Origin: Christiangramia lutea
GTDB lineage: Bacteria > Bacteroidota > Bacteroidia > Flavobacteriales > Flavobacteriaceae
Direction: 5' to 3'
NCBI RefSeq assembly: GCF_022489035.1
Contig: NZ_JAKVTV010000005.1
Span: 186,001 to 250,000 of the forward strand
Length of the DNA: 64,000 nucleotides
Shown: in pieces, positions 36,602 to 45,677 of the stretch
Layout of the letters: each line of letters starts with the position of its first letter
How positions within the stretch are numbered: position 1 is the stretch's first letter
Position numbers and translations under genes: made by a program
Notes under the pieces: generated by a model
Told to the model about the DNA's origin: nothing
What the model saw: the letters and a program-made list of their open reading frames with translations, nothing else
Databases searched by the model: none

Positions 36602-36630
36602 TTGCGGGAGATTAATAATTCTTATATTTG
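36602..36630 (+). promoter_or_regulatory. Promoter of tRNA-Pro(TGG), TTG-N18-TATATTTG
   Basis: A TTG at 36602-36604 lies 18 bp before TATATTTG at 36623-36630, which is an exact TAnnTTTG -7 element. The tRNA starts 28 bp further on. Confidence 0.75.
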
Positions 36631-36658
36631 CCGCCCAATTATGGTTGAAACGCCATTA

Positions 36659-36736
36659 CGGGGTGTAGCGTAGCCCGGTTATCGCGCCTGCTTTGGGAGC
36701 AGGAGGCCGCAGGTTCGAATCCTGCCACCCCGACCA
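36659..36736 (+). tRNA. tRNA-Pro (anticodon TGG), CCA encoded
   Basis: The acceptor stem CGGGGTG pairs with CACCCCG, followed by discriminator A and CCA. The anticodon stem CCTGC/GCAGG encloses the loop TTTGGGA, giving anticodon TGG. The T arm has GGTTCGAATCC. The gene stands alone, with its own promoter and terminator. Confidence 0.97.
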
Positions 36737-36739
36737 AAA

Positions 36740-36772
36740 AAAAGCCTGTTGATCTTTCAACAGGCTTTTTTG
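36740..36772 (+). terminator. Rho-independent terminator of tRNA-Pro(TGG)
   Basis: AAGCCTGTTGA and TCAACAGGCTT form an 11-bp stem with a 4-base loop and a T-tract, starting 4 bp after the tRNA. Confidence 0.92.
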
Positions 36773-36773
36773 T

Positions 36774-37070
36774 TTTCTATATTTTCAATTTATTAGGACT
36801 TATATTAAGTGCCTTTTCATACAGAAATACATAGATAAAGCCCTAAGATGTATGTTAGGCCATTCCATTTATACTTTCAGCAATAAATAGTTTTAATTCC
36901 ATTAATGAGCCCTTATTACCTGGGATTAGCTCTACACTTTCATTTTCCAAAAAATCACTTTTGAGATATGATCATTTTAAGCCTTGTCATAGCATTTCCC
37001 CAGTTCTTAATATAATTTTCAATATTTTTAATAACGGATAGTAATCCAATTGCAATCCTGAAACCAACCC
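36774..37070. other. AT-rich intergenic region without a gene
   Basis: About 300 bp between the tRNA terminator and the metal-efflux operon. No ORF with recognisable content, no repeat and no clear TAnnTTTG promoter was found; TATTTTTA at 37023-37030 is a one-mismatch candidate for the efflux genes. Confidence 0.5.
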
Positions 37071-40000
37071 ATGCTCGACCGGATCATAAAATTTAGTATT
37101 ACCCATAAACTAATAGTCCTTTTATTGACGCTCTTTGTTATTGCTTTTGGTCTTTTCTCTCTTTCCCAGGTTCCTATCGGGGCGGTTCCAGACGTGACCA
37201 ACAATCAGGTGCAGGTCATTACAACTTCCAAGAACCTTTCTACACAGGATATGGAGCAGTATATCACCTTACCCGTGGAACTGGAAATGACAAACCTACC
37301 CGGAGTAAAGGAAATAAGATCGGTTTCTAAATTCGGGATTTCGGTGGTTACCATTGTTTTCGAGGAAGACATGGGAACCTATTTGCCTCGACAACTAATT
37401 GCCGAAAAGATAAAATCTGCTTCTGAAAAGATCCCTGGAGGTTTTGGTAAACCTCAAATGGGACCTATAACCACGGGATTGGGCGAGATCTATCAGTATA
37501 CCCTGGATACCAAACCGGGATTTGAAGATCAATACTCAGCTGAAGAGCTTAGAACCATCCAGGACTGGATCGTAAAGAGGCAACTCTCAGGAATTAAAGG
37601 TGTTGTGGAGATCAACGCCTGGGGTGGTTATGTGAAGGAATATGAAATTGCTATTAACACCAGTAAGTTGAACGCCATGGGGATTTCAATTTCTAAAGTT
37701 TTTACTGCTCTTCAAAATAATAATAGTATAGCAGGCGGCGGATATATTGAAAAGGTAAATCAGGCATTTTTTATTCGAGGGCAGGGTCGGGTAACTTCTC
37801 TTGATGATATTAGGAATATAGTTGTTAAAAACGAAACTGGGGTCCCGGTAAATATTAAAGATATCGCTGAAGTTGGTTTTGGTAGTGCAACCAGGTTTGG
37901 TGCTATTACTGCCAACGGTGAGGGTGAAACCGTGCTTGGCCAGGTTATGATGCTGAAAGGAGCCAATTCAGATAAGGTAATTAATGCGGTGAAAAAACGG
38001 GTAGATGAAATATCGAATTCTCTACCTGAGGGTATCATTATCAGACCTTTTTTAGACAGGAGCCAGTTAATAGAACGCACCACATTTACCATCGCCGAAA
38101 ATCTCATCTTCGGTTGTTTGATCGTAGTTTTCGTTGTGGTATTACTGCTGGGAAATTTACGTTCCGGACTTGTGGTGGCATCGGTTATTCCATTATGTTT
38201 ATTATTCGCCCTTTCCATGATGTATGTTTTTGGAGTGGATGCTAATCTTATGAGTCTGGGAGCGATAGATTTCGGGATCATAATTGATGGCGCGGTGATC
38301 ATCGTTGAATATACTGCTTTCATGATCACGCGTAAACAGGGTGAGTATACCGGTCTGGAGAAAAATGAACTCAAACAGTTAAAGGACAGGGTAACCTACG
38401 AAAGTGCCTCTCATATGATGAATTCGGCCATTTTCGGGCAATTGATCATCCTTATCGTTTTTATCCCCATTTTGTCCCTGAGCGGGGTGGAAGGTAAAAT
38501 GTTCCGGCCTATGGCGCTTACCTTCAGTTTTGCGCTTATAGGAGCAATAATCTTCTGTCTTACTTATGTGCCTGTAGCCTCGGCTATTTTTCTCAAGGCC
38601 AAAAAACCTTCAGAAAAGAACATTTCGGTTAGGCTCATTAATAGTTTGAACAATTTGTATGAGCCAGTTATTCACTGGGCTTTAGGCAAAAAAAAGCTTG
38701 TTCTGGGGCTTGCCTTAATAATATTGATTATAACTGGTTTTATTTTCAGCAGGATGGGGGGTGAATTTATTCCCCAGTTAGATGAAGGGGATTTTGTGAT
38801 CCAGCCTGTGTTAAAAACCGGTACCTCTTTAAGCAGGACTATTGAAACCACGACCAGAATGGAAAAGATCCTGTTAGATAGTTTTCCTGAGGTAGAGCAG
38901 GTTGTAAGCCGTATTGGAGCAGCTGAGGTTCCTACAGATCCAATGTCTATGGAAGAAAGCGATGTTATTATTTCCCTAAAACCGAAAGATGAATGGGTGT
39001 CAGCCAAAACGAAGGATGAATTGGCCGATAAATTCAAGGAAGCACTTTCAGTTTTTCCTGGGATGGAACTAGAATTTACACAACCTATTGAAATGCGGTT
39101 TAATGAGCTTATCACTGGCGTTCGTGCAGATATTGCGATCAAGATATTTGGTGAAAATCTTGAAATTTTGAATTCGAGGGCGCAGCAGATAAAAGGAATG
39201 ATTCAGGACGTTAAGGGAGCTGCAGATATTACCGTGGAAAAGATCATAGGGCTACCACAAATGAATGTGAAATATGATCGCCAAAAAATAGCCAGATACG
39301 GTCTTAATATCGCCGACCTTAACCGAATCATAACCATGGGCTTTGCCGGCGAAACCATGGGAAGCGTTTTTGAAGGAGAGAAACGTTTCGATATGGTGCT
39401 AAGGCTGCAGGAAGATAGCAGGAAGGATATTTCAAATTTGAAGAACTTATATGTTGATACACCCTCCGGAGAAAAACTTCCATTAAGTGAACTTGCAAGG
39501 ATTACTTATCAAAAAGGTGCTGCCAAGATATCCCGTGATAATACGCAGCGTCGAATTGTTGTTGGTGTAAACGTAAGAGACAGCGACCTGCAAACCGTAG
39601 TGAACGAGATTCAGGAAATTGTAGATGCTAATATAAGTCTGCCGCCAGGGTACAGGATTACTTATGGCGGACAATTCGAAAATTTACAAAGTGCTACTAA
39701 AAGGTTAAAAGTGGCAGTTCCTATTGCTTTAATCCTAATATTGATATTGCTTTATTTCGCTTTTGGAACTTTTAGGGAAGCTATTATGATATTTTCAGGG
39801 ATCCCTCTGGCCGCTGTAGGTGGAGTACTTTTATTATGGCTTCGAGGCATGCCATTCAGTATTTCAGCTGGTGTGGGATTTATTGCTCTTTTTGGGATAG
39901 CAGTACTTAACGGTATTGTGCTAATAGAGCATTTTAAAGCATTAAGGGAAAAAGGAATGAAGAATATAGATAAAGTGGTGGTTAATGGCTCCCAGGACCG

Positions 40001-41411
40001 TCTTCGAGCCGTACTTTTAACCGCATCTGCTGCAGCCCTGGGATTTTTGCCCATGGCGGTATCCACCGGTGCGGGGGCAGAGGTGCAGCGTCCTTTGGCT
40101 ACCGTAGTGATTGGAGGTTTAATCACATCTACCTTACTTACACTCGTAGTACTTCCGGTGATCTACTCAAAGTTCAGTAAAGTAAATGTGAAAAAGGAGG
40201 CTAGAGCTAATTCCAGGATCAAACCACTATGTATAATCTTGTTTTTATTAAGCGTACCAACTTTTTCCCAGGAAGGAGAAATTACCAGGATTAGAAATTT
40301 TGAAGAATTGCAGTTATTAGCTTTGGAAAATAATGTCGGGCTAAAAGCATCTGCCTTAAGATTGGACGAGGCAGATGCCCGTACCGGAAGTGCCTTTACA
40401 TTTGATAAAACTGAGGCTTACTTCGGAACAGATGAAAGCAACCTCTCGAACAATGAAAGTCTTGATGTTTTCGGGGTAAAGCAAATGTTCAATTTTCCCA
40501 CTTTATACTTCAGCAGGCAGAAACTTGCCAAAAATAAGTATGAACAGGAGCAGAACATCTTCCGCCTGAAAGAATTGAAACTGAAACAAGAACTGGCAAG
40601 TGTCTATTACGAGATTCAGTATGAAAAGGCCAGGATATCTGTTTTGGAGGATCTGGACAGCCTTTACCAGAAGTTCGCTTATGCTGCTAAAAGACGTTTT
40701 GAACTGGGAGAAACAAATTACCTTGAAAAAATCACCGCGAAGTCCAAGAATAAACAACTTGAAACAAATCTTAACCAGGCTAGAAACGAACTAAATATTT
40801 CCCAGGAAAAGCTCAAAGCCTTACTTAATATTAAATCAGACATTTTCATTGAAAAGATACCTTTTGATAAGTTAAGCATCACCAACCTGGGAATTGAGAA
40901 AAATCCTGGGATTGATCTATATGATTCAAGGCACAGGATTTTCGAAGCAGAAGCGAATCTCGAAAAGCAAAATCTACTGCCAGATATTAGTCTTACCTAT
41001 TTTCAATGGAATAACGATGTCATTCAGGAACCTTTACAAGGTTATCAGGTAGGAATTCATATCCCACTATTATTCTTCGGAAATTCTTCAAAAATCAAGG
41101 CGGCGAATATTGCTAAAGAGGCGGCAATGCTGGAAAATTTGGACTATAAGATCCGGCTAGGTTCAGAATATACCCAGTTCTCACAGTTGCTTAGAAAACA
41201 TGAAGTAGCTCTTTTGTATTATGAAAATGAAGGAAAAGAACTTTCTGAAGAGATCATAAAAACTGCCAATATTAGCTATAAAAATGGAGAGATCGATTTC
41301 TTTGAATATATACAGAGCCTTGAAAATTCATTCGAGATCATTCTCTCTTACTATGAAAACCTCAATACGTATAATCAAACCGTAATTCGGCTGAATTATT
41401 TAACCCTTTAA
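37071..41411 (+). CDS. CzcA-type heavy-metal RND pump fused to a TolC-like outer-membrane factor
   Basis: This is a 1446-residue protein. Residues 1-1035 or so form a complete heavy-metal RND transporter: twelve membrane segments, porter domains, and in helix 4 the motif DFGIIIDGAVIIVE, the pattern of HME1 (Co/Zn/Cd) pumps rather than Cu/Ag ones. Residues about 1050-1064 form a second hydrophobic, signal-peptide-like segment, CIILFLLSVPTFSQ. Residues about 1075-1446 are a TolC-type outer-membrane efflux domain with two long coiled-coil halves. The product could be a polyprotein cut by signal peptidase. The adaptor gene starts 9 bp downstream. Confidence 0.93.
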   Translation: MLDRIIKFSITHKLIVLLLTLFVIAFGLFSLSQVPIGAVPDVTNNQVQVITTSKNLSTQDMEQYITLPVELEMTNLPGVKEIRSVSKFGISVVTIVFEEDMGTYLPRQLIAEKIKSASEKIPGGFGKPQMGPITTGLGEIYQYTLDTKPGFEDQYSAEELRTIQDWIVKRQLSGIKGVVEINAWGGYVKEYEIAINTSKLNAMGISISKVFTALQNNNSIAGGGYIEKVNQAFFIRGQGRVTSLDDIRNIVVKNETGVPVNIKDIAEVGFGSATRFGAITANGEGETVLGQVMMLKGANSDKVINAVKKRVDEISNSLPEGIIIRPFLDRSQLIERTTFTIAENLIFGCLIVVFVVVLLLGNLRSGLVVASVIPLCLLFALSMMYVFGVDANLMSLGAIDFGIIIDGAVIIVEYTAFMITRKQGEYTGLEKNELKQLKDRVTYESASHMMNSAIFGQLIILIVFIPILSLSGVEGKMFRPMALTFSFALIGAIIFCLTYVPVASAIFLKAKKPSEKNISVRLINSLNNLYEPVIHWALGKKKLVLGLALIILIITGFIFSRMGGEFIPQLDEGDFVIQPVLKTGTSLSRTIETTTRMEKILLDSFPEVEQVVSRIGAAEVPTDPMSMEESDVIISLKPKDEWVSAKTKDELADKFKEALSVFPGMELEFTQPIEMRFNELITGVRADIAIKIFGENLEILNSRAQQIKGMIQDVKGAADITVEKIIGLPQMNVKYDRQKIARYGLNIADLNRIITMGFAGETMGSVFEGEKRFDMVLRLQEDSRKDISNLKNLYVDTPSGEKLPLSELARITYQKGAAKISRDNTQRRIVVGVNVRDSDLQTVVNEIQEIVDANISLPPGYRITYGGQFENLQSATKRLKVAVPIALILILILLYFAFGTFREAIMIFSGIPLAAVGGVLLLWLRGMPFSISAGVGFIALFGIAVLNGIVLIEHFKALREKGMKNIDKVVVNGSQDRLRAVLLTASAAALGFLPMAVSTGAGAEVQRPLATVVIGGLITSTLLTLVVLPVIYSKFSKVNVKKEARANSRIKPLCIILFLLSVPTFSQEGEITRIRNFEELQLLALENNVGLKASALRLDEADARTGSAFTFDKTEAYFGTDESNLSNNESLDVFGVKQMFNFPTLYFSRQKLAKNKYEQEQNIFRLKELKLKQELASVYYEIQYEKARISVLEDLDSLYQKFAYAAKRRFELGETNYLEKITAKSKNKQLETNLNQARNELNISQEKLKALLNIKSDIFIEKIPFDKLSITNLGIEKNPGIDLYDSRHRIFEAEANLEKQNLLPDISLTYFQWNNDVIQEPLQGYQVGIHIPLLFFGNSSKIKAANIAKEAAMLENLDYKIRLGSEYTQFSQLLRKHEVALLYYENEGKELSEEIIKTANISYKNGEIDFFEYIQSLENSFEIILSYYENLNTYNQTVIRLNYLTL

Positions 41412-41420
41412 AATAATTTC

Positions 41421-42572
41421 ATGAAAATATATATCCTCAATATTTACTTTATTATCTCTGTTGGTTTTATTTTTTTTTCCTGTGGAAATTCAGAAAGGGA
41501 AAGCGATGAAAAAGCGAATAATGTTTTAAGAAAAGATGAAGTCATTCAGGTGAGTCTCCAACAGTTTGAAAACAGTGAAATGAAACTGGGGAAAATCCAG
41601 GAAAAGGAATTTCCATTAAGTGTTGAGGCCACTGGGATCATCGATGTTCCGCCAGAAAATAAGGCTGTGATCAATTCATATACAAGTGGCTATGTTAAAG
41701 AAACTAAGCTTCTTATTGGTGATAAGGTTAAAAAAGGTCAGTTTTTGGTTAGCCTGGAGAACCCAGATTATATTCAGATGCAACAAGACTACCTTGATGC
41801 CATGGAACAAATGAAATATTTGAAATCTGAGTATGACAGGCAGGAAAAACTAATGGCTGAAAATATTACCTCTGAAAAGAACTTCCTCAAAGCTGAAAGT
41901 GATTATAAACGCAACCGTTCTAGGTACTCGGCATTAAGGAAAAAATTACAAATGCTAAACCTGGATCCGGAAGCTGTGGAAAATGGTGCTATTTCTTCGG
42001 TTATACGGATCTATGCGCCTATTTCTGGGAATATCACCGAATTGAACATCAAAAATGGGATGTATGTAACCGCTTCCACTGCACTTATGCAGATCGTAGA
42101 CCGTGATCATGTTCATATAGAACTTGATGTTTTTGAAAAAGATGTGATGAAAATTAAAAAAGGGCAGGAGATCAGATTTCTTATTCCTGAAGCTCAAAGT
42201 GATACCATTAAAGGTATAGTACACCTGGTTGGGAATTCTATTAGTGATCAAAAAAGAACTGTGAAGGTGCATGGACATTTCATGGATAATGAAGACCAGA
42301 AAGATCTCGCTACCGGCATGTTTGTTCAGGCATATGTAATAACCAAATCGAAAAAAGAAAAAGCTTTGCCCGAAATTAGTATTGTTTCTTTAGAGGAGGA
42401 CGATTATGTACTGGTGCTTGAAGGAAAGAACGATTCAGGTTTTTCTTTTAGGCGAGAAAAGGTTACGGTTGGTGATTCCTTTGATGGATTTACCGTTATA
42501 AAGAACAGTTCAGATTTCAACGAAAATGATCAATTTTTAACGAAAGGATCTTTTCCTTTGATCACAGAATAA
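41421..42572 (+). CDS. RND periplasmic adaptor (CusB/CzcB-type) lipoprotein
   Basis: This is a 383-residue membrane fusion protein with a lipoprotein signal (IFFSCGNSE). The lipoyl-like barrel includes AVINSYTSGYVKETKLLIGDKVKKGQFLVSLENPDY, then a helical hairpin (about residues 115-175) and a second lipoyl half, RIYAPISGNITELNIKNGMYV. It bridges the pump and the outer-membrane factor encoded immediately upstream as one fusion, giving a two-gene tripartite efflux system. No histidine-rich metal-binding extension is present. Confidence 0.93.
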   Translation: MKIYILNIYFIISVGFIFFSCGNSERESDEKANNVLRKDEVIQVSLQQFENSEMKLGKIQEKEFPLSVEATGIIDVPPENKAVINSYTSGYVKETKLLIGDKVKKGQFLVSLENPDYIQMQQDYLDAMEQMKYLKSEYDRQEKLMAENITSEKNFLKAESDYKRNRSRYSALRKKLQMLNLDPEAVENGAISSVIRIYAPISGNITELNIKNGMYVTASTALMQIVDRDHVHIELDVFEKDVMKIKKGQEIRFLIPEAQSDTIKGIVHLVGNSISDQKRTVKVHGHFMDNEDQKDLATGMFVQAYVITKSKKEKALPEISIVSLEEDDYVLVLEGKNDSGFSFRREKVTVGDSFDGFTVIKNSSDFNENDQFLTKGSFPLITE

Positions 42573-42631
42573 TGACATTATAATCAAATTGGAATTAACC
42601 ACCACTTAATTTTATCCTTATAAATTATATT

Positions 42632-43528
42632 ATGAGATTTTTATTTACAGCTCTGTTATTTACCTGCTTTTCAGTTTTTTGTCAGGACTACCAAAGTTTT
42701 AAAGTGAATGATGGGAGTATAGCCTTTAGAACCTATGGAGAAGGTGATCCAATCCTAATTATAAATGGAGGGCCTGGGTTGAACAGTACAGGTTTTTCAG
42801 AATTGGCCGAAATACTGTCTGAAAATAATATGACTATTATTTATGATCAACGAGGTACCGGGAATTCTGCCTTAACTGAAAAAAGTTCCTCCAGTTTTAC
42901 AGTGGATCTCATGGTGGAAGATATTGAGAAACTTAGAAAACACCTGGGGATAGAACAGTGGGTGATCCTGGGGCATTCTTTTGGAGGAATGCTGGCCTAT
43001 GCTTATGCTGCTGAACATCCAGAAAGGGTGAAGGGAATGATACAATCTCATAGCGGAGGAATGAGTCTTCAAAATACCGGAAGGTTTGATATAAGGAATC
43101 AATTAGAACCTGCTGAAAATGATAGTCTGGTTAGGTATATGGCTAAGGCTCAAATAAAACCTGGAAATCTTATAATAGAAAAAAAACGAGCCCTGTATAT
43201 GGCTAAAGCCTATCTCTACGAGGCTGAACATGAAGCCACGGTAGCAGAAAGGTTACTTCAGGTAGATAGGGAGGTCAATTCTATGGTCTGGTCAAATATG
43301 CGTGCCCTCAATTTTGATAAAACTTCCGAAATGAAGGTCTTTACAAATCCGGTTTTAATTTTACACGGACTGCAGGATGTGGTACCGATGGAAATTGCTG
43401 AAAAAGCTGATTCCATTTTGCCTAATTCAGAATTGGTGAAGATAGACCGCTGTGGGCATTATGGCTGGCTGGACAGGCCAGAAATTTATCTTAAAGAGAT
43501 AAAAGCTTTTCTGTCAAATAATTCTTAA
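42632..43528 (+). CDS. Secreted alpha/beta hydrolase (proline iminopeptidase-like)
   Basis: This is a 298-residue protein with a signal peptide (FTCFSVFCQ). Alpha/beta hydrolase motifs: NGGPGLNS for the oxyanion hole, DQRGTGNS, nucleophile elbow GHSFGGM with the Ser, HGLQDVVP with the Asp, and CGHYGW with the His. The DQRG and GHSFGG blocks resemble proline iminopeptidases. The substrate is unknown. It is 59 bp downstream of the efflux adaptor and may be read from its own promoter. Confidence 0.9.
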   Translation: MRFLFTALLFTCFSVFCQDYQSFKVNDGSIAFRTYGEGDPILIINGGPGLNSTGFSELAEILSENNMTIIYDQRGTGNSALTEKSSSSFTVDLMVEDIEKLRKHLGIEQWVILGHSFGGMLAYAYAAEHPERVKGMIQSHSGGMSLQNTGRFDIRNQLEPAENDSLVRYMAKAQIKPGNLIIEKKRALYMAKAYLYEAEHEATVAERLLQVDREVNSMVWSNMRALNFDKTSEMKVFTNPVLILHGLQDVVPMEIAEKADSILPNSELVKIDRCGHYGWLDRPEIYLKEIKAFLSNNS

Positions 43529-43588
43529 ATACTCCAGCTTAATTGATTTAGCCTTCTGTTATCATTAAATTCCGGATTTTAAAAACCT

Positions 43589-44449
43589 ATGGATATATCT
43601 GATATAAAAGCAACTATTACACTGCATAACGGAGTAAAAATGCCCTACCTGGGCCTTGGGGTCTACAAAGCAGAAGATGGAAAGGAAGTGAAAAACGCGA
43701 TTCATTATGCGCTGGAGGCAGGTTACCGACTAATAGATACCGCAGCATTTTATGATAATGAGGAAGGAGTAGGTACTGCAATAAGCTCTTCCAATATTCC
43801 AAGGGAAGATATCTTTGTAACTTCCAAACTCTGGATAGACGACCAGGGTAAAGAAAATACCAGGAAGGCTTTTGAAAACTCCCTAAAGAAACTTGGTTTC
43901 GAATACCTCGATCTCTACTTAATTCACTGGCCTGTCCCAGGAAAATTTCTGGAAAGCTGGAAGGTTCTACAAAAGTTGTATGAAGATGGTAAGGTAAAAG
44001 CTATAGGAGTTAGTAATTGTCTTCAGCATCATCTGGAAAGTATCAAGGATTTAGGAGGCATTCAGCCCATGGTGCTTCAGAATGAATTTCATCCAAAATT
44101 AATTCAGCAGGAACTAATTGATTATTGTAGAAAGAATGCTATTCAATATCAGGCCTGGTCACCTCTCATGCGGGGAGAGATCCTGGATCATAAAATCCTT
44201 AAAGACTTAGCCGAAGAGCATAAAAAAACTATCGCACAGATCGTGCTGAGATGGGATCTTGAAAAAGGTGTGGCTAGTATTCCAAAAAGTGTACATAAAG
44301 ACAGAATTATTGAGAACGCCAACATTTTTGATTTTGAATTATCTCCAGATGATATTCAAAAAATTGATGCGCTGGAAAACCATACCAGGACAGGTGCTCA
44401 TCCAGATAAATTCATGGAGTATTTCAGGAAAAAAGGGGTGATCGTTTAA
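43589..44449 (+). CDS. Aldo/keto reductase
   Basis: This is a 286-residue NADPH-dependent TIM-barrel reductase. The catalytic tetrad is visible: DTAAFYDNEEGVG with Asp and Tyr, TSKLW with Lys, and LIHWPVPG with His. IGVSN, LQNEFHP and IPKSVHKDRIIEN bind NADPH. It resembles the 2,5-diketo-gluconate or methylglyoxal reductase group. Its 3' end is 53 bp from tRNA-Pro(GGG). Confidence 0.95.
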   Translation: MDISDIKATITLHNGVKMPYLGLGVYKAEDGKEVKNAIHYALEAGYRLIDTAAFYDNEEGVGTAISSSNIPREDIFVTSKLWIDDQGKENTRKAFENSLKKLGFEYLDLYLIHWPVPGKFLESWKVLQKLYEDGKVKAIGVSNCLQHHLESIKDLGGIQPMVLQNEFHPKLIQQELIDYCRKNAIQYQAWSPLMRGEILDHKILKDLAEEHKKTIAQIVLRWDLEKGVASIPKSVHKDRIIENANIFDFELSPDDIQKIDALENHTRTGAHPDKFMEYFRKKGVIV

Positions 44450-44502
44450 TTTTTAATTAAACTTTGATAATTAAAATAAAGCTGTTTTATTTGCAGAATA
44501 AT

Positions 44503-44576
44503 CGGGATGTGGCGCAGTCTGGTAGCGTATACGCCTGGGGGGCGTGGGGTCGCAGGTTCAAATCCTGTCATCCCGA
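44503..44576 (+). tRNA. tRNA-Pro (anticodon GGG)
   Basis: The acceptor stem CGGGATG pairs with CATCCCG. The anticodon stem TACGC/GCGTG encloses the loop CTGGGGG, giving anticodon GGG. The T arm has GGTTCAAATCC. CCA is not encoded (the following bases are CAAC), unlike tRNA-Pro(TGG) 8 kb away. Confidence 0.95.
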
Positions 44577-44587
44577 CAACATAATTC

Positions 44588-44620
44588 AACCTTCGATAAT
44601 CAAGCTATCGAAGGTTTTTA
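44588..44620. terminator. Bidirectional terminator between tRNA-Pro(GGG) and galT
   Basis: CCTTCGATA and TATCGAAGG form a perfect 9-bp stem with a 7-base loop and a T-tract on the plus strand, 12 bp past the tRNA and close to the galT stop on the other strand. Confidence 0.8.
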
Positions 44621-44628
44621 ATTTTAAT

Positions 44629-45672
44629 TCAGTTTTGATTCAAATAATGAACTTCAGAAAGTTCATTAAGTTTTTGGGCTGCCTGTTCTGCAGTTATATC
44701 CCTTTGCGGACCGGCGAACATTTCATAGCCTACCATAAATTTCTTTACCGTAGCCGATCTTAATAATGGAGGATAAAAACTCATATGAAAATGCCATTCT
44801 GGATATTCTTTTCCATCTGTGGGGATTTGATGGATTCCTGAAGAATATGGAAAACTTGTCTCAAATAGATTGTCATATTTGATCGTTAGCTTTTTAAGAA
44901 TTTCTGCAAAAGCCTTCTCCTCCAGCTCATTTAACTTACCAATATGTTGTAGATGCCTTTTTGGAATGATCATCGCTTCAAATGGCCATACCGCCCAAAA
45001 AGGGATAAGCGCTGCGAAATGCTCATTTTCTTCCAGAATCCTGTCTCCTGATTTTAATTCCTGAACCAGGTAATCTCCTAAAAGGCTACGTTTATTTTCT
45101 TCCCAGTATTCTTTAAATTTTATAGATTTCTTTAAGATTTCTGTAGGCACCGCAGATTGAGACCAGATCTGCCCGTGGGGATGAGGATTGCTGCAACCCA
45201 TAATAGCTCCTTTATTTTCAAAGATCTGCACATAATTGATGTCCTGTTTACCTCCTAATTCCAAGTATTCTTTCTTCCACATTTGGATAACCTTGGTAAT
45301 ATCCTCTTCCTTCATTAAGGGCAGGGTGAGCGAATGATCTGGAGAAAAACAAACTACCTTACAAATTCCCTTTTCACTTTCAGCATGCAATAGCCCTTTC
45401 TTGTAATCGATCCTAGGAGTTTCGGGTAGGAGAGAGGAGAAGTCGTTTACGAAAGTATAAGGTTCTTTGTAATTGGGATTAGTATCCCCACTTGCACGGG
45501 TATTTCCGGGGCAGAGATAACAGGATGGATCATATTTTTCCTTTTTTATCTTTCCGCTCTCTTCTGTTTTTCCCTGCCACGGACGTTTGGTGCGATGGGG
45601 AGAAACCAATATCCATTCTCCCGTGAGAATATTATATCGTCTATGCGGAATATTATTTATTCTGGTATTCAT
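44629..45672 (-). CDS. galT: Galactose-1-phosphate uridylyltransferase
   Basis: This is a 347-residue Leloir pathway enzyme, swapping UMP between UDP-glucose and galactose-1-phosphate. SNPHPHGQIW contains the nucleophilic His that carries UMP; YDPSCYLCPGNTRASG includes the zinc-binding Cys pair; WHFHMSFYPP lies near the C-terminus. It is 5 bp downstream of galK, so the two form an operon. Confidence 0.96.
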   Translation of the reverse strand: MNTRINNIPHRRYNILTGEWILVSPHRTKRPWQGKTEESGKIKKEKYDPSCYLCPGNTRASGDTNPNYKEPYTFVNDFSSLLPETPRIDYKKGLLHAESEKGICKVVCFSPDHSLTLPLMKEEDITKVIQMWKKEYLELGGKQDINYVQIFENKGAIMGCSNPHPHGQIWSQSAVPTEILKKSIKFKEYWEENKRSLLGDYLVQELKSGDRILEENEHFAALIPFWAVWPFEAMIIPKRHLQHIGKLNELEEKAFAEILKKLTIKYDNLFETSFPYSSGIHQIPTDGKEYPEWHFHMSFYPPLLRSATVKKFMVGYEMFAGPQRDITAEQAAQKLNELSEVHYLNQN

Positions 45673-45677
45673 TACTT

